From NCBI GenBank assembly GCA_050749785.1, contig JBOGSA010000028.1, forward strand, positions 1-13,600: a stretch of 13,600 nucleotides of DNA, in the 5' to 3' direction. The DNA comes from JAGWGI01 sp050749785. Its GTDB lineage: Archaea > Micrarchaeota > Micrarchaeia > Micrarchaeales > CABMGC01. The notes under the pieces are model-generated. The model saw only the letters and a program-made list of their open reading frames with translations, did no database searches and was not told the origin of the DNA. This document shows positions 6,874 to 13,054 of the stretch, piece by piece; positions within the stretch are counted from its first letter, which is position 1, and the number at the start of each line of letters is the position of its first letter. The position numbers and the translations under genes are program-made.

Positions 6874-8190
6874 TTACCATGGAAGAGTCCCGAGCTCCCT
6901 TAGCCCTATCTTTTCAAGCGCCTGGGCGGGATTGTAGTAGTATTCCCTGCAGAACTGGTTGATTCCGCGCAGGTCATGGATTCCCATCTGGTTTAGCTTC
7001 TCGAGTATCTTTGCCCTTCTTTGCTCCTCGATTATTATCTCCGATGGAGGGTAGCCTGTGAGTCGCGACAGCAAGTCCCTGTATGTAACACTCGGCAGTA
7101 TATTTGAGCTCTTGTGCGTCTTGTAATCGTAAAGATAAAGGTCTGAGAGCAGAACCTGCGTCTCTATTCCGGATATTTCCGATATCTGTGTTATTCTCCT
7201 GACAAGCTTGCCACCTTCCTCAACCTGCGAGACCACCATTATCGCATCGATTAGCGGGATTATGTCCTTCTCTATGTCCATCGGAGTGTGCTGGAGCCTT
7301 GTTATCACATCCCTTGCGCTGCTCGCGTGGATTGTTCCCATCGAGATCTTTCCGATGTTCATCGCGGTCATCATGTCCTTTGCCTCTTCTCCTCTGACCT
7401 CTCCGACTATTATTATGTCAGGCCTCATCCTAAGCGAATTCTTGACTAGGTCCTGGAGGTTTAGTGCAAGACTTGTCTCGAGCCGAACGCAATTCTCCTG
7501 AGTCTCTGTGTTGAGTTCGTATGTCTCCTCTATCAGCACAATCCTCTCCTCAGGCCTAAAGAAGCTAAACATCGCGTTTAGCAGAGTCGTCTTTCCGCTC
7601 GCAGGCATGCCGCCGATGATCAGGTTCGCGGGCCTCACCTTGAGTCCGTCGATGTAGAGCCAGAGCCTTGCGGCAACGGCATAGTTCATCTCGCCCTTGT
7701 TTATCAGATCGATTACGCTAAGCGCCTGCGGCTTGAAGTTTCTTATCGTTATGTCTGCGCCAAGCGGCGAGTCGACCACGTTTACTCTAGATCCGTTCGG
7801 GAGATGTATGTCAAAGATCTTCTCTCCTGCGGTCTCATTTGTTATGTACATCTTGAGCTTCTTCACCAGCAGGCCGAGCTCTTTTTTGGTCTTTATTATT
7901 TCAGGTGCCTTCATCTGCCCGTTTGTGCTTGTGTAGATGAAGATGTTTGCTATGTTGTTTATCATTATGTCCTCTACATCGGGATCGTAGAGGTATTTGT
8001 CGAAGGGCTCGAACTTTGCAGCATCTTGTATCACCTTGTTGACATCATCGTCTGTGACCGCAAGGTTCACGCTCTTTGCTGCGTTCCTTATCGCTTCCTC
8101 CCTGTCATCTTTTTCTGTGAACTTGCTAAGCTTTTCGCTAAGTGCCTCAAACACTGAGCTCTCGAAGTTGAAGAAATCGTTTTCGTTCAT
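6874..8190 (-). CDS. type II/IV secretion system ATPase (CpaF/TadA/ArlI-like)
   Basis: A hexameric cytoplasmic motor of the family that drives type IV pilus, archaellum and related surface assembly. In its 438 residues: an N-terminal domain (about 55-160); Walker A GGMPASGKTT (193-202, Lys200); an acidic Asp box LIEETYEL (219-226); Walker B DIIIVGE (258-264); and a His box GTIHAS (285-290, His288). All catalytic elements are intact. The C-terminal part (about 300-438) is typical in length. The ATG at 8190 follows a TATA-like box (8222-8233) with a short leader. The gene heads a unit with a 43-aa ORF and a secreted Thr-rich protein. No TadC/ArlJ-like membrane platform is in the window, so the exact machine (pilus, archaellum or other) cannot be named. 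Confidence 0.92.
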   Translation of the reverse strand: MNENDFFNFESSVFEALSEKLSKFTEKDDREEAIRNAAKSVNLAVTDDDVNKVIQDAAKFEPFDKYLYDPDVEDIMINNIANIFIYTSTNGQMKAPEIIKTKKELGLLVKKLKMYITNETAGEKIFDIHLPNGSRVNVVDSPLGADITIRNFKPQALSVIDLINKGEMNYAVAARLWLYIDGLKVRPANLIIGGMPASGKTTLLNAMFSFFRPEERIVLIEETYELNTETQENCVRLETSLALNLQDLVKNSLRMRPDIIIVGEVRGEEAKDMMTAMNIGKISMGTIHASSARDVITRLQHTPMDIEKDIIPLIDAIMVVSQVEEGGKLVRRITQISEISGIETQVLLSDLYLYDYKTHKSSNILPSVTYRDLLSRLTGYPPSEIIIEEQRRAKILEKLNQMGIHDLRGINQFCREYYYNPAQALEKIGLRELGTLPW

Positions 8191-8221
8191 GGTTTCACTG
8201 GCGCTTTATAATGTAAATAAA

Positions 8222-8233
8222 GAATACTTAAAT
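8222..8233 (-). promoter_or_regulatory. TATA-like box for the secretion ATPase unit
   Basis: On the minus strand this reads ATTTAAGTATTC, about 37 bp before the ATG at 8190. Transcription would start near 8202, leaving a leader of about 12 nt. It lies just after the end of the upstream kinase gene, so the ATPase unit has its own promoter. Confidence 0.5.
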
Positions 8234-8247
8234 CTTGCGAGTGGAAA

Positions 8248-9039
8248 TCACTTGCGTATTATCGTGCACAGCGCATCGTCTCCGTTTAGGATTTTCTCGA
8301 TGATTCCAGCTCTGGTGCCGTTTGCAATGTAGACGGTGGCATCATAGTCTCTTACTGTTTCGTAGCCGATTTGCACCTTGCTGTTCATTCCTCCAGTATA
8401 ATCGGTTTTGGTTGCAGGCCCTGCGCCCTTGAGGATCTTTGAGATGTTGCTGCCATCTATTAATGGAACCAGTTTTGCGTTCTTGTTATTTTTCGGATTG
8501 CTGTCAAATACTCCATCCACATCAGTCAACAGGATTATTTTCGATGGCCTCATGTCGCGCGCCAATGCGTTGAAAACCGCTTCTGTTGAGGCAAGGTAGA
8601 TGTTTTTCTCGAAATCCATTATTATGTCCCCGTGGACGACAGGAGTTCTGTTATTTGCCAATGCCGCAGAAATGCTCTGCTGCCATACTCCTGCGATTTT
8701 TCCTCCCCGAGAAAACATAAAATTAGACGGATGAAATGGGAATGGTGCAAAGCCTTCCTGCAGCATGAGATCTAGAATAATATGATTTAGGTCCACCATC
8801 GCAGCGTGGGTGAGCGCGACACCCTTCCTGAGATCGTTTTGTATGTCATTGATCTTTGCCGCTTCGTGGCCGAAGGATCCTCCTCCGTGGCCTATCACGA
8901 CGTTGATATCGCGCTTCTCGGTTGCTTTTTTTATCTGCCTAAGAATTTTCTTTATGGCAAATGACTTGTGCATGAAGGGGTTATTAATGTCGGTTATCGT
9001 ACTGCCGCCTAACTTTATGAATATTAGTTCCTTCTGCAT
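8248..9039 (-). CDS. isopentenyl phosphate kinase paralogue 1 (amino acid kinase fold)
   Basis: Predicted to phosphorylate isopentenyl phosphate to IPP with ATP in the archaeal mevalonate pathway. The 263-residue protein has the amino-acid-kinase glycine loop FIKLGGS (7-13, Lys9), the IPK signature GHGGGSFGH (50-58) with the probable catalytic His58, the VHGD motif, TDVDGVFDS for nucleotide binding and YTGGM near the end. It is clearly paralogous to the kinase encoded just upstream but has diverged. It lacks about ten residues after the HGGGSFGH helix region, and substrate-side segments differ (PFPFHPSNFMF against YPFAPSSFAHS). It may therefore prefer another phosphate substrate; related FomA-type kinases act on fosfomycin. 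A very strong G-rich ribosome site precedes the ATG. It follows its paralogue by 19 nt, so the two are co-transcribed. Confidence 0.85.
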   Translation of the reverse strand: MQKELIFIKLGGSTITDINNPFMHKSFAIKKILRQIKKATEKRDINVVIGHGGGSFGHEAAKINDIQNDLRKGVALTHAAMVDLNHIILDLMLQEGFAPFPFHPSNFMFSRGGKIAGVWQQSISAALANNRTPVVHGDIIMDFEKNIYLASTEAVFNALARDMRPSKIILLTDVDGVFDSNPKNNKNAKLVPLIDGSNISKILKGAGPATKTDYTGGMNSKVQIGYETVRDYDATVYIANGTRAGIIEKILNGDDALCTIIRK

Positions 9040-9040
9040 T

Positions 9041-9050
9041 CCCCCTCCCC
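9041..9050 (-). promoter_or_regulatory. strong Shine-Dalgarno for the downstream kinase
   Basis: The minus strand reads GGGGAGGGGG immediately before the ATG at 9039, preceded by TTTATAAA. The TATA-like run is too close to the ATG to give a normal leader, so I read the site as a ribosome-binding site within the operon. Confidence 0.55.
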
Positions 9051-9058
9051 TTTATAAA

Positions 9059-9865
9059 TTACCCTACCACTTTTGTGCCCACAGCCTCGCCTGAAACAAG
9101 CAGGTTCTCTATGACGCCGGGTCTTCCTGCATTGACTATGTAGCCCGTGGCGCCGGTGCTTTTCGCCATGTCGTATAGAAGCGTGAGCTTTGTCTTCATG
9201 CCCCCGGTAACATCAACCTTCCTTGCTCCTCCGGTGCTCATGATCATGCCCTCGATGTTAGAGGAATCGATGAGCGGCACGAGTTTTGCGTTTGGATTTT
9301 CAGCAGGGTCGCTATCATATACCCCGTCCATGTCAGTGCCGAGTATTATCTTGCTTGGTTTTATCCCCGTAGCTATGAATCTGAATACTTCTTCGGTAGA
9401 TGCAACCGAAACTCCCTGCTTGCTGTCAAACATCCCGTCGCCGTGCACGATAGGTATGAAGCCACTGCTTAGCGCCTTCTTCATCGCTTCGAGGTCGCCC
9501 CCGACAATCTTCTTGTCATGGCTGTGCGCAAAGCTTGAGGGCGCAAATGGATACAAACTGAGCCCGACATCCTCTGCGGCCTCGATGACTATCCTGTTGA
9601 GATCGCGCATCGCCTTGTGTGTGAGCGCAATGCCCTTTATGCTCTCGTCGTTTATTATGCCCTCGTCGATTCTATACTGCTTTGCGGTTATGTGGCCAAA
9701 GGAGCCTGCTCCGTGGCCCAAAATTAGGTCGAAATCCTTTGACTTCTTTGCCGTCTTTATCTCCCCAAGCAGCCTGAGTATCTGGTCTTTTCTGTGCGTA
9801 GAGGGCTTTGAGGTGTCGGTTATTATGCTCCCGCCAAGCTTGATGAAGTATAGCTCGTTTTTCAT
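9059..9865 (-). CDS. isopentenyl phosphate kinase paralogue 2 (probable canonical IPK)
   Basis: This 268-residue kinase is the closer of the two to a standard archaeal isopentenyl phosphate kinase (IPK), which makes IPP from isopentenyl phosphate for ether-lipid synthesis. Seen: FIKLGGS (7-13, Lys9), GHGAGSFGH (50-58, His58 as probable catalytic His), ALTHKAMRDLN, VHGDGMFD, TDMDGVYDSDP and VTGGMKTK, in the expected order and at family length. The ATG at 9865 has AGGT about 10 nt upstream. The gene starts 20 nt after the stop of a 103-aa orphan gene and is followed 19 nt later by its paralogue, so all three are likely one transcript. The pathway fits the isomerase gene upstream. Which paralogue holds the main activity is inferred from conservation only. 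Confidence 0.88.
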   Translation of the reverse strand: MKNELYFIKLGGSIITDTSKPSTHRKDQILRLLGEIKTAKKSKDFDLILGHGAGSFGHITAKQYRIDEGIINDESIKGIALTHKAMRDLNRIVIEAAEDVGLSLYPFAPSSFAHSHDKKIVGGDLEAMKKALSSGFIPIVHGDGMFDSKQGVSVASTEEVFRFIATGIKPSKIILGTDMDGVYDSDPAENPNAKLVPLIDSSNIEGMIMSTGGARKVDVTGGMKTKLTLLYDMAKSTGATGYIVNAGRPGVIENLLVSGEAVGTKVVG

Positions 9866-9885
9866 CGTATCTCTACCTGCTAGGC

Positions 9886-10197
9886 TTAGTGCCTAAGCGC
9901 AGTGAATATGTCTTTTAGATCATTGCTCAATGCAGACACTTCCTTTTTGGCGAGCTTTGAATCCCTAGTTATCAGCTTTATCGTGTCGTTTACCTTCTCT
10001 TTTATGCTTACTCCAGGAGCAAAGGCCAGGGATACTATGTTGGTGTAGTTGATGGTCGTCTCCTTTTTTACCTTTTTCTCCTCATTTGGTGTCAGGGACT
10101 TTTTCACAATTACAAGCCCATTATAAGTTCCGATTTCGTAGCCTCTCTCTCCAACAAAGAGGTTGTTTATTTTTCCAGCTCTGTTTATCACTTGCAT
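9886..10197 (-). CDS. hypothetical protein, 103 aa, first gene of the IPK operon
   Basis: Not recognised. From ATG 10197 the product begins MQVINRAGKINNLFVGERGY, continues with a likely beta-rich half (EIGTYNGLVIVKKSLTP), and ends with a Lys-rich, mostly helical half. It has no cysteine, membrane segment or signal peptide. I chose ATG 10197 over the in-frame ATG 10215 for two reasons: AGGTGG lies just upstream (10202-10207), and the TATA box at 10227-10236 would place the transcript start near 10206, after the earlier ATG. It is 20 nt ahead of the kinase pair, so it may bind or regulate these enzymes, but nothing in the sequence shows this. Confidence 0.75.
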   Translation of the reverse strand: MQVINRAGKINNLFVGERGYEIGTYNGLVIVKKSLTPNEEKKVKKETTINYTNIVSLAFAPGVSIKEKVNDTIKLITRDSKLAKKEVSALSNDLKDIFTALRH

Positions 10198-10226
10198 TTT
10201 TCCACCTAGCACCATTTGTTTTCCAA

Positions 10227-10236
10227 CTATTTAAAG
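10227..10236 (-). promoter_or_regulatory. TATA box of the 103-aa/IPK operon
   Basis: Minus strand CTTTAAATAG, centred about 35 bp before ATG 10197. The predicted transcript start is near 10206, just at the AGGTGG ribosome site. Confidence 0.6.
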
Positions 10237-10298
10237 GTTGGTCAATAATTGTATATTGACGAACTATTTTGTCCTCGAAAAATGGGAATATATGAACA

Positions 10299-10835
10299 TC
10301 ATGCATTGATGGTGTTTCTGTATTCTATCACGCGGTTCAGGGCGATTTTAAGCCAGGGAGTGTAGTTGCTAGGATTCTTCTTCACGTCCTCGCTAAGTGC
10401 TTCAAGGCTGACCCATTTGTATGAATCCACTTCCTCAGGATTTGGCTTTGCCGCCCCATTGTATATCCCGAAGAGCACATGATCGTACTCGTGCTCCGTA
10501 AGACCCTTTCCTACCTCTGCACGATATATGAAGCTGAATTCCTCTGTTAGGTCGCAGTCGAATCCCATCTCCTCCTTGAGCCTTCTGTGCGCTGCATCAG
10601 AGATCGACTCTCCGGCAAAAGGATGTGAGCAGCAGGTATTGGTCCACTGTCCGATTGAGTGGTACTTGGTGAGCGCCCTTCTCTGCATCATACACTCTCC
10701 CTTTGAGTTGAAAACGAATATCGAGAATGCCCGATGGAGCTTTGCACCGTTGCTGTGCGCAGCCATCTTCTCCATGGTCCCTATCTGCTTGTCATTCTCA
10801 TCAACGAGTATTACTTCTATCGGCTTTGCTTCCAT
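10299..10835 (-). CDS. idi: isopentenyl-diphosphate delta-isomerase, type I (NUDIX fold)
   Basis: Interconverts IPP and DMAPP, supplying both five-carbon units for archaeal lipids. The 178-residue protein carries the full type I active site: metal-binding His27, His34 and His71; catalytic Cys69 in NTCCSHP; Glu114 and catalytic Glu116 in TEHEYDH; and a NUDIX-like helix GESISDAAHRRLKEEMG (75-91). These match the E. coli Idi residues (H25, H32, C67, H69, E114, E116) with almost the same numbering. An extra Cys68 sits next to the catalytic one. Most archaea use the unrelated flavin-dependent type II enzyme, so type I is notable. The gene has its own TATA box (10866-10875) with a leader of about 9 nt. 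Confidence 0.95.
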   Translation of the reverse strand: MEAKPIEVILVDENDKQIGTMEKMAAHSNGAKLHRAFSIFVFNSKGECMMQRRALTKYHSIGQWTNTCCSHPFAGESISDAAHRRLKEEMGFDCDLTEEFSFIYRAEVGKGLTEHEYDHVLFGIYNGAAKPNPEEVDSYKWVSLEALSEDVKKNPSNYTPWLKIALNRVIEYRNTINA

Positions 10836-10865
10836 GCTTACCCTGTAGGAGTATGAAGAAATAGA

Positions 10866-10875
10866 TTAATAAATA
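10866..10875 (-). promoter_or_regulatory. TATA-like box of idi
   Basis: Minus strand ATTTATTAAT, centred about 35 bp before the idi ATG at 10835. It lies between idi and the stop of the upstream orphan gene, so idi can be transcribed alone. Confidence 0.5.
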
Positions 10876-10892
10876 TGCAGAGCTCTTCGACA

Positions 10893-11426
10893 CTATCTCT
10901 TGGTAACATTCCTTATCTGTGCCTTTGTTGCATTCGAAAGAGCGGAATGCCATTCCTGTGTAGCCTTGATGCTCGGATTCTTTGTGTTCACGTCAAGTTC
11001 GAACCATTTGTAGTAGCTAAGCAGCCCCATGAGCTGCAAGGTCTCGTTCCGATCAAAGCCGAGCTTCATCCTTAGTTCGGTAAGATAAGTAAGATTGAAA
11101 TTCACGTTGAGCGACTGCTTCACGAGTATTGCGGCAATCTCGTCCTTGCCCATCAAAGCTTCGAACTTTTTAATCCCGATTTCTATTAGGCCCATATCCA
11201 TCTTTTTTATCTTTTTTGAATCCCTCACAGTATCAGAATAGACAACATCAGGACTATGGAACGCCATCCTAGCAGAATCGCGCACCTCGTTCTCTAATGG
11301 GCGCTTCGCGTAAACCACTGTAGAATAAGAGACTAGGTCAGATAACTTTTTTAGATCTTCCAAATCAGCACCAATTATATTGTTCGTTACCCTTTTTATA
11401 TTGTGAGACTTACTACGTTTATTCAA
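10893..11426 (-). CDS. hypothetical protein, 177 aa, TTG start
   Basis: Not recognised. The frame stays open back to 11489, but a start there would overlap the upstream gene by 67 bp. The TTG at 11424-11426 gives a TTGA overlap with that gene's stop, as at two other junctions in the window, so I use it. The product is soluble and basic at both ends. The N-terminus is NKRSKSHNIKR, the middle has charged helices (DLEDLKKLSDL, IGIKKFEALMG), and an aromatic cluster is present (LLSYYKWFEL, about 134-143). There are no cysteines or membrane segments. The basic termini could suit nucleic-acid binding, but that is a guess. It is probably translated by coupling to the 142-aa gene upstream. Confidence 0.7.
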   Translation of the reverse strand: MNKRSKSHNIKRVTNNIIGADLEDLKKLSDLVSYSTVVYAKRPLENEVRDSARMAFHSPDVVYSDTVRDSKKIKKMDMGLIEIGIKKFEALMGKDEIAAILVKQSLNVNFNLTYLTELRMKLGFDRNETLQLMGLLSYYKWFELDVNTKNPSIKATQEWHSALSNATKAQIRNVTKR

Positions 11427-11851
11427 CGGGACGCCATGTTGGCTCTTATGCAAATCTCTCTGTAGACCTTGATTTCTGAATCTTGGCAACCCATCTTCCT
11501 CATCTCATGTTCAACTCGATCATCAAGTATCCTTGTCGCTGCAGATAGGCTTTCCATTATTCCATCGCTTGAGAAGTGCCTCTCATCAAAGTCAATGAAT
11601 GACTCAGTGGCGACTAGATACCTGCTCTCATTTGCTCTGCTCATTTTATACAGATCTATCTTGAAAAGGCCGTCAGGGCTCTCTTTGGATCCCTCCATTA
11701 ATCCTTCTATCTTCCACACCTTTCCATTGTCGAGTAGCGACTTTAATTTTGTTGAGCCGTCACGAAGTTCGTATGCAAAGCCGTTGCTTATCTTATGGTT
11801 TTTGTCAGCATGCTTGAAGTTGTTGTGCATTATGTCATCTCTGGGTATCAA
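11423..11851 (-). CDS. hypothetical protein, 142 aa
   Basis: Not recognised. A charged soluble protein with a likely beta-rich N-terminal half (GKVWKIEGLMEG, DGLFKIDLYKMS, ESRYLVATESFIDFDE) followed by a helical half (ATRILDDRVEHEMRKMG). It has two cysteines near the C-terminus (CQDSE and EICIR). The start is uncertain: TTG 11851 lies 16 nt after AGGAGG (11868-11873), a long spacing, while ATG 11830 is 37 nt away. I prefer TTG. A TATA box at 11901-11910 predicts a transcript start near 11880. It is the first gene of a pair with the 177-aa gene. Confidence 0.7.
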   Translation of the reverse strand: MIPRDDIMHNNFKHADKNHKISNGFAYELRDGSTKLKSLLDNGKVWKIEGLMEGSKESPDGLFKIDLYKMSRANESRYLVATESFIDFDERHFSSDGIMESLSAATRILDDRVEHEMRKMGCQDSEIKVYREICIRANMASR

Positions 11852-11867
11852 AAATCGGAAAAAAATT

Positions 11868-11873
11868 CCTCCT
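11868..11873 (-). promoter_or_regulatory. Shine-Dalgarno AGGAGG for the 142-aa gene
   Basis: A consensus ribosome site on the minus strand, 16 nt before TTG 11851 and well inside the predicted leader. Its long spacing leaves the start codon open. Confidence 0.5.
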
Positions 11874-11900
11874 TTTTAGCTAATCTGTAAGATTCACTGG

Positions 11901-11910
11901 GTATTTATAC
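11901..11910 (-). promoter_or_regulatory. TATA box for the 142-aa/177-aa gene pair
   Basis: Minus strand GTATAAATAC, one of the clearest TATA boxes in the window. The predicted transcript start near 11880 gives a leader of about 29 nt containing AGGAGG. Confidence 0.65.
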
Positions 11911-11937
11911 GTTAGCAAGTGTTTTGTTTGGTAAGGA

Positions 11938-12501
11938 CTACATCTGTGAAAGTTTTTGCTGGATTGCTTCTATTATTTCTTGTATGGCGTGATCAGTAAC
12001 TTTGGCATTGGACGGAGTCTCTGAGGGATTATGCACCAATACCCCTCGCTCTCCCACAAACCTAAAGCCGCCGCCCGCAGCAACCATCTCGTCTAGCTTC
12101 TTGTTGGGAACGCGAAAGACATTGCCCTTAAGCTTGAAGTAGTAATCATTGTCGGTGTCGATGCCGTATAGATGTATTATTCCCTCAGAAGTAGAACTTA
12201 CCAGGTAACCCAAAGGCCCGTAAGGAGTTTTTAGAAGTTCGGTGAAATCAGACAGGAGCTCTTTCATTATTTCCCTTTCCTGCTCTTTTTTCTTATGGTG
12301 TTCAGCCGCATTTTGATTTTGATGCCTTAGCACTTTGTCTTCAATGTCACCTAAATGTTGCGCAAGGGATTCTTTCTCGCTCGCCCTTACTTCCATCAGG
12401 TTATTCTCAAGCACCTTTATCTTCTTTATCAGTGGTTCGTTTTCTATATTGCGATATAGATCGGCTACAGGATTGGTTATTGGAGCGGTTTCTGGATACA
12501 T
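11938..12501 (-). CDS. hypothetical coiled-coil protein, 187 aa
   Basis: Not recognised. There is a long charged helix, probably coiled coil, from about residue 22 to 92 (for example IKKIKVLENNLMEVRASEKE and KKKEQEREIMKELLSD) with a His pair at 68-69. A compact likely beta domain follows (about 93-155: YGPLGYLVSS, GIIHLYGIDTD, YYFKLKGNVFRV, FVGERGVLVHN), then a C-terminal helix. There is no signal peptide or membrane segment. The ATG at 12501 is 40 nt after the stop of the 80-aa gene, which also has a helical tail, so the two may form a complex. No separate promoter is evident, so the pair is likely one transcript. Confidence 0.75.
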   Translation of the reverse strand: MYPETAPITNPVADLYRNIENEPLIKKIKVLENNLMEVRASEKESLAQHLGDIEDKVLRHQNQNAAEHHKKKEQEREIMKELLSDFTELLKTPYGPLGYLVSSTSEGIIHLYGIDTDNDYYFKLKGNVFRVPNKKLDEMVAAGGGFRFVGERGVLVHNPSETPSNAKVTDHAIQEIIEAIQQKLSQM

Positions 12502-12541
12502 TGAACCATCGAAAAGTATGCGTAGGATATCTCAGGCAAAT

Positions 12542-12784
12542 CTATATCTGCTTGAGTTCTTTTCTTGCCTTGTCAAGCTCTTTTTGCGCCTTCTGCATGT
12601 GCGTTATCACAACGTCTAGGTTCTCGATCAGTCCGGATCCGAAATCTGTGCTGGTCTTTTTTCCTATGCTTCTTGCTATGGCAGTTACGCTCTTTTGGTG
12701 CTTGATTAGGTCCTTTGCCATCTTGTCAAACATCTTGTAATCGCTAATCAGCTCGTTCTTTTTCGGTGTCTTGCTCTTTCCCAT
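12542..12784 (-). CDS. hypothetical small helical protein, 80 aa
   Basis: Not recognised. It is a Lys-rich, almost wholly helical protein with a basic N-terminus (GKSKTPKKNE), a helix with KMAKDLIKHQKS, and a C-terminal heptad-like helix (THMQKAQKELDKARKELKQI, about 61-80). It has no Cys and no membrane segment. The ATG at 12784 follows a TATA box (12811-12820) with only about 5 nt of leader, so it is nearly leaderless. It leads the unit with the 187-aa coiled-coil gene. Size and charge would suit a scaffold or nucleic-acid-associated protein, but this is not shown. Confidence 0.7.
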   Translation of the reverse strand: MGKSKTPKKNELISDYKMFDKMAKDLIKHQKSVTAIARSIGKKTSTDFGSGLIENLDVVITHMQKAQKELDKARKELKQI

Positions 12785-12810
12785 TCTATCACAGCGTATT
12801 GGGCACTTTT

Positions 12811-12820
12811 AATTTAAATA
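12811..12820 (-). promoter_or_regulatory. TATA box for the 80-aa/187-aa gene pair
   Basis: Minus strand TATTTAAATT, centred about 31 bp before ATG 12784. The predicted transcript start near 12790 gives an almost leaderless mRNA. Confidence 0.6.
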
Positions 12821-12838
12821 CCTAACTTGAAGTGGGAT

Positions 12839-12993
12839 TGGGGTTGCAGGGATTTGAACCCTGACTTGCTGGTGGCACCTATTCGACCGTTTGCTATTCA
12901 TTAATCATAGCTCCAAATTCAAGTCATCGCATTTCGCTCCTGTTTTTCTAAATATCTGGAGCCAGCCGCGCTGCCAGGTTACGCAACAACCCC
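12839..12993 (-). tRNA. tRNA-Trp (anticodon CCA) with an intron
   Basis: The full cloverleaf folds on the minus strand. The acceptor is GGGGTTG (12993-12987) paired with CAACCCC (12846-12840), with A73 at 12839. The D stem is GCGT/GCGC, the anticodon stem GCTGG/CCAGC, and the loop C-T-CCA-G-A gives anticodon CCA (12959-12957). A 4-nt variable region and a T stem CAGGG/CCCTG with loop TTCAAAT follow. The mature length is 73 nt after removing an 82-nt intron between positions 37 and 38. The CCA tail is not encoded. A TATA-like element about 29 bp upstream (13016-13027) fits its promoter. A Trp tRNA intron at 37/38 is common in archaea. Confidence 0.93.
12874..12955 (-). other. tRNA-Trp intron with bulge-helix-bulge splice motif
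   Basis: The 82-nt intron begins A-TATTT and ends GGTG-CC. A bulge-helix-bulge can be drawn. The central helix pairs positions 32-35 (CTCC) with intron 77-80 (GGTG, one U-U mismatch). The two 3-nt bulges are AG^A and CC^A, cut after their second base. The outer helix pairs intron 2-6 (TATTT) with 72-76 (GAATA). This is the substrate of the archaeal splicing endonuclease. The intron holds two copies of GGAGC (12936-12940 and 12910-12914) complementary to anticodon-arm GCTCC, and box C-like GCGATGA (12924-12930) and ATGATTA (12902-12908). Confidence 0.85.
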
Positions 12994-13015
12994 GCTCTAT
13001 TCTCATTAGATAACA

Positions 13016-13027
13016 AGATATTTATTT
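13016..13027. promoter_or_regulatory. shared divergent TATA region (tRNA-Trp / NUDIX gene)
   Basis: GATATTTATTTT on the plus strand, AAAATAAATATC on the minus. Its centre lies about 29 bp before the tRNA 5' end (12993) and about 33 bp before the NUDIX ATG (13055), so it fits archaeal spacing both ways. No other TATA-like run occurs between the two genes. Confidence 0.5.
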
Positions 13028-13054
13028 TAGCTTATGTTTTAGTAGAGTGGTTTG

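Noticed and set aside
8204..8211. TTATAAAG on the minus strand as promoter of the secretion ATPase
   Set aside because: It is only about 18 bp from the ATG, so transcription would start inside the gene; the box at 8222-8233 fits better.
9147..9896. 249-aa open frame on the plus strand
   Set aside because: It is antisense to the well-supported kinase gene 9059-9865, its product shows no domain, and it has no fitting promoter; it arises from codon bias on the other strand.
11427..11489. Longer N-terminus for the 177-aa protein, starting at 11489
   Set aside because: It would overlap the upstream gene by 67 bp, while TTG 11426 gives the TTGA junction seen at two other places in the window.
9925..12063. 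FVGERG shared by the 103-aa and 187-aa orphan proteins
   Set aside because: Six identical residues without further alignable similarity are too few to claim homology; a profile comparison would be needed.
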